Source: Bradyrhizobium sp. CCH5-F6 (GTDB taxonomy: Bacteria > Pseudomonadota > Alphaproteobacteria > Rhizobiales > Xanthobacteraceae). Taken from it: DNA of 30,585 nucleotides. Shown here piece after piece: positions 8,272 through 15,676 of the stretch; the stretch's first letter is position 1, and every line of letters starts with the position of its first letter. The DNA is taken from NCBI RefSeq assembly GCF_001556045.1, contig NZ_LSIC01000128.1, forward strand, positions 1-30,585, in the 5' to 3' direction. The position numbers and the translations under genes were made by a program. A model generated the notes under the pieces. That model worked only from the letters and a program-made list of their open reading frames with translations, did not search any database and was not told the origin of the DNA.

Positions 8272-8815
8272 TCTGTTTCCCTCAAATTGCTACGCAACTT
8301 CCTACCTGACGAAGCCTCCGATCACCTGAAGAGGATACATCAAATTTAGCCGATTGCAGTCGAGCAACACTGAGGTTGGATACCGCGCCGTTCGTGCGTT
8401 CCTTCCACCCGCACGATCGAGCAACGATAGCAACGGTCTCCAATTGCACTTCGGGCTCGACCAGCGCAAACAGCACGTTAGGGATCAATCAACCAAAATA
8501 ACTGGCAAGAGAAACGAATGCCGCTAATCATCGCGATACGGCCGCAGTCGGTGAAAGGAGAAGAATTCATTTATTCGCGTAGTCTAGACGATGAGCGAGC
8601 AAGCGAACTACTAAGCCCATGCGTTAGCATCTGGTGCGGCGAAGCGGCTTCGCCCGCCACGCGGAGTATTCTCGATGAACCCTACCGGTGTCTTCTCGGC
8701 GAACATCTTCTTCGCTTATCAGCTCAGCTATATCCCCAGGGGGTACCGTAAAGTGCGGACACGCTGGTATTCCGCGATCGAAAAAGTCTCGATTCGATCG
8801 GTGTCGAAAACGATC
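8272..8815. other. Intergenic gap with a possible mobile-element trace
   Basis: This 544-nt gap separates two divergent genes. It holds a GC-rich palindromic stretch around 8637-8665 (GGCGAAGCGGCTTCGCC core). On the minus strand at about 8600-8720 there is a short reading, MFAEKTPVGFIENTPRG, that looks like a gene fragment. A 77-codon plus-strand frame at 8518-8751 has no recognisable motif. The divergent promoters presumably lie here, but no convincing -35/-10 pair was identified. A degenerate insertion-sequence fragment is possible, not shown. Confidence 0.3.
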
Positions 8816-9763
8816 ATGAAGCCAGCATTCAGAATCGAACGACAGGGCGCAACGGCTCGCTTGTGCACCGAGATATATCGCCTCGATGACGAGCTGTGGT
8901 GGCCGGTCGTGTTCCGACCTCCATTCTGGAACAAGCAATTCCTTTTTAATGCTTTGGAGGCCGGCGTTCCCGCAGCTCTTCAAGCACTCAGTCTTGATGT
9001 ACCTTGGGAAGGCGAGGTCATTGAGGAATTTGACCCTCTATTCGTCGGGCGCGTTGTCGGATCCACAGAGCAGAGAATGCAAACGATGGCTGCCGGTGCA
9101 GCAAAAAATCTAATTGTGGTCGATGGCGAGCATTTGTTCGTCCGCGGAGGAGAACCAATCTGGATTACGTCTCGCGATCTCCAAGGCGCGCCTTCTCACC
9201 TATTTGGAGAGATCTCGAACTCTGGTGTAGCGTTTGGCGCAGCTCTCCCCCTCAATCCAATTTCGTCAGCCGACGAGACCGGACTCACCATATCCGACAT
9301 AAATGCTGCCGCGATTGCAGGACGAACTGATGGCATCGGACGACCCACAGCTCGCCATCCGATCTACGATATCCGGATACTTGATGATTGCCCCCCGAAG
9401 TTTGATCCCATTGATTTTCAGATAAGAGCTTGTCTTAGAGAGTTATCCCGCCGAGTTGAACGACCACTCAATCGGCTTAAGTTATCGCAGGAAGTTTTGC
9501 GATCCACAGCCATCTTCACAGATGTCAATCAGTATATCGATCATACGACGACCGAATGCGCGGCCACCTTGCGTGTTTTCCTGAATTGGTATCGGTATCT
9601 CCCGTTAGGTCAGGGCTACGAGTTTCGTGCGGCATACGACCTGGTTCTGACCTGCATCGGCGCCATCGAGGCGCGGTGTCGCCGGGAAGGCATAAAATCA
9701 CCATTCGAGCCATGGCGACTGGAGCCTGCGGACGAGGAGGCCCTCGTGCTTCTCGGTCAATGA
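8816..9763 (+). CDS. Unrecognised protein of the mobile element
   Basis: The predicted protein is 315 aa and is not recognised. Visible segments are DDELWWPVVFRPPFW near the N-terminus, AAKNLIVVDGEHLFVRGGEPIWI near residue 100, and a mostly helical C-terminal half ending in EPWRLEPADEEALVLLGQ. No transmembrane segment, signal peptide or catalytic motif is apparent. The frame stays open to 8675, but the first 47 codons read like non-coding sequence, so ATG 8816 (MKPAFRIER) is preferred; no clear Shine-Dalgarno sequence supports either choice. The base composition is noticeably more AT-rich than in the transfer genes and the chromosome, which suggests separate acquisition. That it is coding is supported by length and by ordinary protein-like composition. 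Confidence 0.6.
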   Translation: MKPAFRIERQGATARLCTEIYRLDDELWWPVVFRPPFWNKQFLFNALEAGVPAALQALSLDVPWEGEVIEEFDPLFVGRVVGSTEQRMQTMAAGAAKNLIVVDGEHLFVRGGEPIWITSRDLQGAPSHLFGEISNSGVAFGAALPLNPISSADETGLTISDINAAAIAGRTDGIGRPTARHPIYDIRILDDCPPKFDPIDFQIRACLRELSRRVERPLNRLKLSQEVLRSTAIFTDVNQYIDHTTTECAATLRVFLNWYRYLPLGQGYEFRAAYDLVLTCIGAIEARCRREGIKSPFEPWRLEPADEEALVLLGQ

Positions 9764-9853
9764 GACTTCTTCAAGCGAAAACCACCAAGGCTGAGCTAAG
9801 CAGGTTAGCGTCGCCCCGTCGGGTCGTTGTCCACACGCATCGTTTGGAGCACC

Positions 9854-9871
9854 TGTCAAGCCCACCGGGTC
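9854..9871. repeat. 18-bp direct repeat, copy 1
   Basis: TGTCAAGCCCACCGGGTC occurs here and again at 11916-11933 in the same orientation. Each copy lies 61-62 nt before the next plus-strand start codon (9932 and 11995), which hints at a shared leader element or a remnant of duplication. Confidence 0.6.
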
Positions 9872-9899
9872 GGAGTGACGGATAGCTAAACTTCGCAAA

Positions 9900-9926
9900 T
9901 TGTCCGCGCCAGTTAACTGCGGACAA
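9900..9926. promoter_or_regulatory. Inverted repeat overlapping the start region of the 346-aa gene
   Basis: TTGTCCGC (9900-9907) and GCGGACAA (9919-9926) are perfect arms around the 10-bp palindrome CAGTTAACTG (9910-9919). The repeat ends five bases before the ATG at 9932, where a Shine-Dalgarno sequence would normally lie. It could be an autoregulatory operator or an RNA hairpin that limits translation. Confidence 0.5.
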
Positions 9927-9931
9927 AAGCG

Positions 9932-10972
9932 ATGCTCACCTGGTTAGACGAATATACTGACGATATGGGTCGCAAGCTGCGCCTCGAGCTTGCAAACAGG
10001 GTGCCCGGAATCAGGGACACCACCAGCGATTACCAGATCGTGCGAGAGGCGACGGCCGCGGCGGCCGATCGCTTGTTTGCCGCCGCTGAGTTCGACCTCC
10101 CCTTTGACAGCACGTACGAATCCGTCGCAGCATTGTGGCCCTTCTTTCGACGCCCTGACGAGTTGAAAGGCGCGCGCCCCTACGCATGCGCGGTCGGAGC
10201 CGATCTCGCCAATCTTTTCAAGAATGCTGCTGCGTCGCCGGAGATCGTGCGCACAGCGGATCGGTTGCTCAAGGAGCGCGTGACCGCTTACATCAACATT
10301 GCGGACAAGGCGGTCCGTATTGGGCCATCGCTGCATGTTAAAGCGGTCATCGTGATGCGGGTTCCGAGCGAAGCTGAGGACCGCGCACTGCAGCCTGGGG
10401 AGCGATGGGCGCCGTCCGACACGGATCGGCTGCGCATCTTTGTGAAACTTGGGCCCGTCGGCGACATCGCGCTCGGGACGATCAAGTGGACATCGGGCGG
10501 GACACAGGTTCAATGCGACCAGCTGGCCGCCTCGTTCCTGAGCGAATTCTCTGACCCGAATTGGGATCCCAATGATTTCGCTGCCAAGATCGAGAGCTTC
10601 GTCTCGCTTTCCCTGGCGTACTCGGTGGTGGCGGCGCCGCGAGATCGCGAGGAACTGCGGGCAGGCCCCGAATCATTCCGCAACCGGATGGACCGGAGTG
10701 CGCGTCGAGGATGGAAGCGATTTACGCTATTCCAAGTCGAACGCCTCAAGGCCCCCGCCAACAAGTTCGGCAGGATCGGTGGCGGCGGAGCGGAAGGATG
10801 GGAGCTTACCCGGCGGATCTCCGTGACTGGTCACTTCAAGATGCAGCCCTGCGGAAGCAGATCCGAAGACCGTAAGCTGATCTTCGTCAGCACGCACTAT
10901 CGCGGTCCGCTGGACGGAGCTCCGCTTCACAAGATTTCGGCACTTAGGGTCCCGCCGAACGGGGCCGGTTAG
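9932..10972 (+). CDS. Unknown protein sharing its N-terminal domain with the 404-aa neighbour
   Basis: The 346-aa protein begins MLTWLDEYTDDMGRKLR. Over roughly 270 residues it resembles the N-terminal part of the 7057-8271 product. The C-terminal end is different: VTGHFKMQPCGS...RKLIFVSTHYRGP. This follows a pattern (RGH-x-R...R-x-x-W/I...P-x-x-RG) remembered from the tails of many uncharacterised phage and plasmid proteins. No enzyme motif, membrane segment or signal peptide is visible. A perfect inverted repeat sits just upstream of the ATG and a hairpin follows the stop codon, so the gene is probably a single transcription unit. The function is unknown. The two proteins look like diverged paralogues with exchanged C-terminal modules. 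Confidence 0.7.
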   Translation: MLTWLDEYTDDMGRKLRLELANRVPGIRDTTSDYQIVREATAAAADRLFAAAEFDLPFDSTYESVAALWPFFRRPDELKGARPYACAVGADLANLFKNAAASPEIVRTADRLLKERVTAYINIADKAVRIGPSLHVKAVIVMRVPSEAEDRALQPGERWAPSDTDRLRIFVKLGPVGDIALGTIKWTSGGTQVQCDQLAASFLSEFSDPNWDPNDFAAKIESFVSLSLAYSVVAAPRDREELRAGPESFRNRMDRSARRGWKRFTLFQVERLKAPANKFGRIGGGGAEGWELTRRISVTGHFKMQPCGSRSEDRKLIFVSTHYRGPLDGAPLHKISALRVPPNGAG

Positions 10973-10994
10973 GGGACGCGCTTACGCGCGCCCC
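10972..10994 (+). terminator. Hairpin directly after the 346-aa gene
   Basis: The stop codon is followed at once by GGGG-A-CGCGC, loop TTAC, then GCGCG-CCCC. This is a strong stem with a single bulged A. No T tract follows, so it may be a weak or Rho-assisted terminator, or a 3'-end stabilising hairpin. Confidence 0.4.
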
Positions 10995-11200
10995 GCCGGT
11001 AGATTTATCTTCATGCGGCTCCAATGATCCAATCAAGGCGCCGGCAAAACCTTTAGCACATCTCTGGACATAAGTTCCGATTCACCATCCACCGAGCTCA
11101 GACACTATTCTAACGTTTGGCGCCGATCTCACGATCGTTCGGAGTGACCGGTCGGCTACTTTCTGTCATCCGTGCTCGCACGCGATTTGGTCACCAAAGG

Positions 11201-11740
11201 CTAGAAAGCCCACGACTTGTGGTTTGCATAGATAGCATCGAGCCTAGTCCGGACTTTTAGCACATTGTCGGCCATCGCAGAGAATATTCGACTGTCGGCC
11301 TTCCCATTTGCTTCCGTGAAAAACGACAACGGCGCTTCCGGGTTGTAGATAGCGAGAACCGTGATCTTCTGTTCAAGAATTTGCTCGACCGCAAGCCGTG
11401 CTCTGTCGCTCTTGTGTTCCAACAATTCGTCGGTCGTCGGCACGAGAATCGTTCCATTCCCTTCGATTCTTTGTACCAATTGGAGCAAATCCGTCCTGTC
11501 TTCGCCCCCGCTTTCGCGAACGACTCCCCTGCACCAGACATCTCGCGACGGATCAAACCCATCCACGATCAAAAAATAGGCAAGTTCTTGTACGTCGGGG
11601 CGTGAGAGGTAACTCAGGATGCTGCCGACCGCACTGACCTGTTGCGCTCGAGACGGAATTGGCTTCGGGTGATCCTTCAGAGCAGGTTGGCCAGTGGCGT
11701 CAGGATCAATGTATCCATAGATTGGTAATTTCGTGCCCAT
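11201..11740 (-). CDS. Unknown small protein, possibly a degenerate resolvase-like fold
   Basis: The 179-aa protein begins MGTKLPIYGYIDPD. The pattern IYGYI..., then a Q-rich helix, a D-rich strand, and finally LLQLVQRIEGNGTILVPTTDELLEHKSD...ILEQKITVLAIYN is reminiscent of the serine-recombinase catalytic fold (GYIRVS ... L-x-G-x-x-V-V-x-x-x-D-R-L ... L-x-x-x-G-V-x-x-x-x-x). The catalytic serine and arginines are not in place, so recombinase activity is not expected. This resemblance is tentative. The start at 11740 is preferred over an upstream in-frame start at 11806, because the first 22 codons overlap palindromic promoter-like sequence and read poorly. The gene is divergent from the DUF3846 gene and convergent with the 346-aa gene. 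Confidence 0.6.
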   Translation of the reverse strand: MGTKLPIYGYIDPDATGQPALKDHPKPIPSRAQQVSAVGSILSYLSRPDVQELAYFLIVDGFDPSRDVWCRGVVRESGGEDRTDLLQLVQRIEGNGTILVPTTDELLEHKSDRARLAVEQILEQKITVLAIYNPEAPLSFFTEANGKADSRIFSAMADNVLKVRTRLDAIYANHKSWAF

Positions 11741-11784
11741 GTCGTTCTGTTCTTGCGCCGAGTTGATCGCGCTCTTGTAAGCGA

Positions 11785-11815
11785 CCGTTTCTAAACGGCG
11801 CCTCAAGTTTTGAGG
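11785..11815. promoter_or_regulatory. Two adjacent palindromes between divergent genes
   Basis: CCGTTT-CT-AAACGG (11785-11798) and CCTCAA-GTT-TTGAGG (11801-11815) lie side by side, 45-75 nt upstream of the minus-strand start at 11740 and about 180 nt upstream of the plus-strand start at 11995. Two short dyads at promoter distance look like operator sites for dimeric regulators. No matching regulator gene was identified in the window. Confidence 0.45.
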
Positions 11816-11915
11816 TTAGGTTTTTCTTATTAAGTGCGACGGGTTCGGGCGATAGATCCGATCGTGTGGCTTCGTCCCACCTAAGCCAATGCCGCACCCG
11901 CGCAAGGCACGCCTT

Positions 11916-11933
11916 TGTCAAGCCCACCGGGTC
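11916..11933. repeat. 18-bp direct repeat, copy 2
   Basis: This is an exact copy of the sequence at 9854-9871, 2.06 kb away in the same orientation. It lies in the leader of the DUF3846 gene. The flanking sequences do not match, so it is not the edge of a recent large duplication. Confidence 0.6.
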
Positions 11934-11994
11934 CTCATGCGAGCAGCACTCCTGCAGCGTAGGAGATCGTGCAGCAGCAAAGGAGACAAGTTCA

Positions 11995-12396
11995 ATGCGT
12001 GCCATCTTGATCAATCCCGTGAAGAGGACCGTCGAATCCTACACCATCGATCACCGGCTCGCCTCGCTGCAAGCCGCCGTCGGGGGCAACATCGCATGGG
12101 GCACCGAACTCCAAACCGGCGACGTGCTCTACATCGATGACGAGGGCCTTTTGAAGCCCAATCCGGCTTTCTTCTCGCTGGGCAGGCGCTCCTTCGCAGG
12201 CCGTGGGCTCCTGGTCGGCCCCGAGCGTCCGCACATGACGGACGTGGTGTCAACGGTCGAGGAAATCGCAAAGAAGGTCCGCTTCGGCATCGCAGTCGAT
12301 GTCGACAAGCTCCTGACGGCCAAGTGCATGACGTTCGAAACGGCCGAAGACTTCTTCGAGTATCTGCGCCGGCAGCGCGACGAAGAGCTCGAGTAG
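11995..12396 (+). CDS. DUF3846 domain protein
   Basis: The 133-aa protein MRAILINPVKRTVESY... consists almost entirely of a DUF3846 domain. Diagnostic segments are GDVLYIDDEGLL (about residues 42-53) and SFAGRGLLVGPE (about 65-76), followed by a helical tail. The family is common on plasmids, phages and islands and has no established activity. The frame extends upstream, but GGAG at correct spacing and the family start point fix the ATG at 11995. It is the first gene of a plus-strand series with two unknown proteins and an M41-like protein, with gaps of about 10-25 nt, suggesting one operon. It closely resembles the C-terminal domain of the protein at 7057-8271. Confidence 0.82.
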   Translation: MRAILINPVKRTVESYTIDHRLASLQAAVGGNIAWGTELQTGDVLYIDDEGLLKPNPAFFSLGRRSFAGRGLLVGPERPHMTDVVSTVEEIAKKVRFGIAVDVDKLLTAKCMTFETAEDFFEYLRRQRDEELE

Positions 12397-12418
12397 GCCG
12401 CAAGCAGGAGAAATGATT

Positions 12419-13165
12419 ATGGATTTCACCGAATCTGTCCAGCACACCTGCGACGGCGTCGATTCATGCGACGTCGGTTCTGACGGAGACAACGCAGAAA
12501 ACGTTGCTCAAGCAGCAAAACTGATGATCGCGCAAGCCGACCGCGCGGTTCAGTCCTGCAACGAGGTCTTGCATGATCAGTTCGAGAAGGTGGGCCGGAA
12601 GGTTCCGACCGAGAAGACCGTGGCGCTGATCTACACCGCCTACTGCGCGATCGCTGCGACCGGCTCTCAGGCTCAGTTCTTGGCTGAGCGTCAGATCAAG
12701 GTCCACGGCAGCACGAAGAACGACTGCTACCCGGTCTTTCGGGCGTTCACCCGGACGGCGCATCCGTGGTTGCGCGACCGGGTCTGCAAGTATGCGCAGG
12801 TCGCCGCTCTTGCGGTCCACCAGAAGGTGGCGCCCGCCGCGTTTCCCGACTGGCTGAAGCGCAATCGTGTCGAAAAGGCCTGCCGCGAGTACCGCCGCAT
12901 CTTGCGGGAGCGGAGCAAGTCGGAGCGCACCGAGCATCTGCAGCGTGTCTGGGAGTTCTTGGTCGATCCGAAGAAGGAGCCCGAGAGGGCGCCCGTCATC
13001 CCCGCCACGCCGATCACGCCGGGCTACGTGGGGTTGAAGCTGGCCGTGGTCGACTTCGCGCGCGACGGCAGCGGCAATTTTCGCGTGCTCGGAATCATGC
13101 CGCACGATGCCGACGCCGTCATGCGCATGGCACTGACGGTCGCGAACAAGGAAACGAAGATCTAG
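12419..13165 (+). CDS. Unknown helical element protein
   Basis: The protein is 248 aa, not recognised, soluble and probably mostly helical. It has a basic central region (KRNRVEKACREYRRILRERSKSERTEHLQRV) that could contact nucleic acid. A short C-terminal segment, GYVGLKLAVVDFARDGSGNFRVLGIMP, looks like a beta-rich module. No catalytic motif or membrane segment is visible. Two ATGs are available at 12413 and 12419; the second is chosen because AGGAG (12406-12410) then stands eight bases away instead of two. It sits between the DUF3846 gene and another unknown gene in the same orientation, with short spacers, so it is likely co-transcribed. Its good Shine-Dalgarno sequence and codon composition support it as a real gene. 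Confidence 0.7.
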   Translation: MDFTESVQHTCDGVDSCDVGSDGDNAENVAQAAKLMIAQADRAVQSCNEVLHDQFEKVGRKVPTEKTVALIYTAYCAIAATGSQAQFLAERQIKVHGSTKNDCYPVFRAFTRTAHPWLRDRVCKYAQVAALAVHQKVAPAAFPDWLKRNRVEKACREYRRILRERSKSERTEHLQRVWEFLVDPKKEPERAPVIPATPITPGYVGLKLAVVDFARDGSGNFRVLGIMPHDADAVMRMALTVANKETKI

Positions 13166-13184
13166 CCAGGTAAGGAGTACAGAA

Positions 13185-13718
13185 ATGTCGACGATCGACT
13201 CGAATGACGACTTCGCCCCCGCGGCCGCCTTCATGGAATCGGCAGCGATTGATCTGAAGGCAACTATGCGCTTTCTCGTGGACAGCGCCGACATCGCGTC
13301 GAAGCTCGGCGTGAGTTCCGGGAGCGCCGTGCAGCACATCGCCACCGTCGACGTGCTCAACCCGGATCTGACGGCCGCTTTCAAGTTGCCGCTCCATACG
13401 GTCATCGATCCGCCGGCCCTGGCGTCGAAGATCGTGAAGGCATCGCGTCGCGGCAAGCTCAGGCTGGAAGGGTTTCAGGTCGTGGACGGCTTCTTCACGC
13501 AGCCGCGCCTCGTCCTGCTGATCCGTCGCCGCGTCGTCGGCCAGCTCTACTGCTCGCGCGATGGCCAGAGCCTCCACCTCGAATTCCGCGAGCGGACGGA
13601 CGCGCGGGACATGGGCAATGCGGTGCTGGCGCTCGGCCGCCTTCCCTTCAACGTGCATACGCCGCTCGGCTCCGCGCCGGCTGACAGCATCCACTGCGTG
13701 CATGCCGATGCCGATTAG
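13185..13718 (+). CDS. Unknown protein in the DUF3846 operon
   Basis: The protein is 177 aa and not recognised. The N-terminal half is helical with an ATMRFLVDSADIASKLGVSSGSA stretch; the C-terminal half alternates strands (GKLRLEGFQVVDGFFTQPRLVLLIRRRVVGQLYC). No catalytic signature, signal peptide or membrane helix is apparent. AAGGAG lies at ideal spacing before the ATG, and only 19 nt separate it from the previous stop codon. It ends 10 nt before the start of the M41-like gene. It therefore looks like an internal cistron of a four-gene operon. The function is unknown. Confidence 0.7.
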   Translation: MSTIDSNDDFAPAAAFMESAAIDLKATMRFLVDSADIASKLGVSSGSAVQHIATVDVLNPDLTAAFKLPLHTVIDPPALASKIVKASRRGKLRLEGFQVVDGFFTQPRLVLLIRRRVVGQLYCSRDGQSLHLEFRERTDARDMGNAVLALGRLPFNVHTPLGSAPADSIHCVHADAD

Positions 13719-13728
13719 CGAGACCACA

Positions 13729-14352
13729 ATGCAGCTTGACCGCGACCTGTTGCATCGCCGTCCGGATTTGGCCGATGCTCTCCTCGACAGCCAGCACGGA
13801 ACCATCCTTCACGAGGTCAGCCACTATACCGCCGCGAATGCCGACGGAATGATTAGGGGACACCTCATCATTCACGCGAGCTCCGCCCGCGCGGCCGCCG
13901 GTTTTGTACCGGATGACATGTCGGCGAAGCAGCTCGAGTCCGATCCCGCGCGATGGTCTTTCGTGGCCTCTGCCGGCCTGCTCGCAGAACATCATTTCTG
14001 CGGGAGGACAAGACCGGCGTGTGCCCGAGCCGACATCGCTGCCCATCAGGCGGTATTCGGCCTGGCCGCCGCCGATCTGATCATCGCTCGCTGGAAGCAA
14101 GACCACCTTGCGCGCATCGGGGCTCTTGCGGGCTGCATCGCGGCGAATGTCGATCGGTGCTTCCACTATTGTGACACCAACAAGTTCCTCATCGACGGTC
14201 ACCATGTGATCCCGAGCTGCATGTTGGGGTCACCTCGGAGGCGAGGATTGCCTGCACGTCTCGATGAAGCGGTTTGGACCTACCCGCTCAAGGAGCGTCG
14301 CCGGGCACTGGAGGAATTCCTGGCGGCGCACGCCGGCTCCCGCAGGTCCTAG
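13729..14352 (+). CDS. Probable stand-alone FtsH/M41-like zinc peptidase domain
   Basis: The predicted protein is 207 aa. It contains HEVSH (residues 28-32), an HExxH zinc motif, then SAGLLAEHHFCG (about 81-92) and ARADIAAHQAVFG with Asp102. This order matches the M41 peptidase of FtsH: HEAGH, then LAGRAAEE-x-x-xG, then the third ligand in a DL-x-x-A motif. The H32-to-D102 spacing of about 70 residues is close to FtsH. There is no AAA+ ATPase domain and no transmembrane segment, so it is far shorter than FtsH (about 640 aa). A regulatory protease or an inactive relative is possible. Several in-frame ATGs exist (13702, 13708, 13729); 13729 is chosen because it follows the previous stop codon. 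It is the last gene of its apparent operon. Confidence 0.6.
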   Translation: MQLDRDLLHRRPDLADALLDSQHGTILHEVSHYTAANADGMIRGHLIIHASSARAAAGFVPDDMSAKQLESDPARWSFVASAGLLAEHHFCGRTRPACARADIAAHQAVFGLAAADLIIARWKQDHLARIGALAGCIAANVDRCFHYCDTNKFLIDGHHVIPSCMLGSPRRRGLPARLDEAVWTYPLKERRRALEEFLAAHAGSRRS

Positions 14353-14390
14353 TCCAGCTCTGAGCAGAAATCCGAGTTCGCTAAGCTCAA

Positions 14391-14409
14391 AATCTTCGTT
14401 CCCGAAATT
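14391..14409 (+). promoter_or_regulatory. 19-bp transfer-region box, copy 1
   Basis: This is the first of three exact copies of AATCTTCGTTCCCGAAATT (the others are at 15677 and 19027). It lies 55 nt before the GTG start of the 397-aa gene. The core TTCG-TTCC-CGAA is a dyad. This copy lacks the TAAT and hairpin that follow the other two. It is likely a regulator-binding site or promoter element. Confidence 0.7.
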
Positions 14410-14464
14410 TCTCGCCTTCTGCCCGGCCATGATCGGCAACTTCCATAACCTTCGGAGAACAAAC

Positions 14465-15658
14465 GTGTCCGACACCGACCTGCGCATTCGCCTCGTGACC
14501 CTGAACGAGGCGCTCGAAGACCTCGGCCGCAACCCGAGGCCCTTCCTGCTGATCAACATCGAGCGGCATCCCCGCGGCATCCCCATGCCGAACCAGAGCC
14601 TGCTGGAGCGGCTTCGGGAGGAGTGCGGCGATGACCTGCTGATCGTCCCGACCAAGCCGGCCGAGCTCAATGCCGTCCTTCCAGTCTGCCGGGACCGGGA
14701 CAGGTTCATCGCCGGTGAATTCGTCCTGATGGAGGTGACGAAGCTGCACGAGTCCTCCGAGCGCCCACGCGGCGGACAGGACGTGACGGGGCTTGAGGAG
14801 CGCGCCCGTGACGGACTTTACGTGACCGTGGCGATGGTGACTGAGCGGCTGCGGGCCTGCGACGATCATCGGGAAGGCCGCAAGATGGCGACCGAGACCC
14901 GCCGCGGCGAGATCTTCGAAACCCTGCAGCCGCTACTCGGGAATTTGTCGGCCAGGAACTGCTTCGATGCTGGCCAAAGGCGCATCACGGCATGGTATCC
15001 GGGGCTGACCGCATATCAGGCCATGAAGTCGGTCTACGCCGGCGTGCTGGAGCAGTTGCGCAACGGCGCAAAACCGGCGTTCGTGAAGGCGGAGCAGCTC
15101 GAACTCGTGCGCGCCGCGCATGCCGTCTACGCCAAGACCGAGGAGCTCCTGAAGGCCCAGCACGCGATGTCCGCCGAGCTCCGCAAGATGATGGAGAGCG
15201 ACGAGTTCGCGAAGGCGAATCCGCACGAGCAGCATGAGATGCAGTCGAAGTTTCTGCGCGAGCGTGCGCTGGCCCAGCATCAGCAGCTGGCGCACAACAA
15301 GCAGGGCGGGCCGTCGCTGGCGCAGCTGATGCGGGCGGCAGCTGCAATGGATCTCAACCCGTCCGGGATCTATGCCAACGTTCTCTTCTACAAGAGCGAA
15401 CTCGACTGCGCGATGCTCCTGGGCCGCGTCGAGCGCGGTGTCGGTGCCATGCTTGGGCCCAAGCACATCAAGGCGCTGAAGCGCTTCATGACGCAGGCGG
15501 ATGGAGCCGAAGGCAAGGTCGCCGTCGACTCGGAGGTTGAGGCCGCGCGCGGCCTCCGCGATCTCGGCCTGCGGGTGAGGACGCGCGCCGGGTGGGAGGC
15601 GTTCTTCACGCTTGCGGAGGCGGATGGCCGCGAGTTCTGGGTCACCAAGGCCCTGTAG
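14465..15658 (+). CDS. Unknown 397-aa protein at the head of the transfer region
   Basis: The protein is not recognised. The N-terminal third (LINIERHPRGIPMPNQSLLERLREECGDDLLIVPTKPAELNAVLP) looks globular. The middle is a long charged, probably coiled-coil stretch rich in E, K, Q and A (roughly residues 190-290). The C-terminal part has AMLLGRVERGVGAMLGPKHIKALKRFM and ends in a short globular tail. No catalytic motif, signal peptide or membrane segment was seen. The start is the GTG at 14465 with GGAG seven bases upstream; an ATG at 14429 has no comparable site. The gene has its own copy of the 19-bp box and lies directly before the ATPase/coupling-protein operon, so a role in DNA processing or transfer is plausible but unproven. 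Confidence 0.68.
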   Translation: MSDTDLRIRLVTLNEALEDLGRNPRPFLLINIERHPRGIPMPNQSLLERLREECGDDLLIVPTKPAELNAVLPVCRDRDRFIAGEFVLMEVTKLHESSERPRGGQDVTGLEERARDGLYVTVAMVTERLRACDDHREGRKMATETRRGEIFETLQPLLGNLSARNCFDAGQRRITAWYPGLTAYQAMKSVYAGVLEQLRNGAKPAFVKAEQLELVRAAHAVYAKTEELLKAQHAMSAELRKMMESDEFAKANPHEQHEMQSKFLRERALAQHQQLAHNKQGGPSLAQLMRAAAAMDLNPSGIYANVLFYKSELDCAMLLGRVERGVGAMLGPKHIKALKRFMTQADGAEGKVAVDSEVEAARGLRDLGLRVRTRAGWEAFFTLAEADGREFWVTKAL

Positions 15659-15676
15659 TTGGGCAGCACCGGTGAT

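Noticed and set aside
8518..8751. 77-codon plus-strand open frame
   Set aside because: No motif, weak ribosome-binding site, and it ends inside the upstream region of the next gene.
12464..13456. 330-codon minus-strand open frame
   Set aside because: Antisense to two plus-strand genes with clear Shine-Dalgarno sequences; the translation has no recognisable signature.
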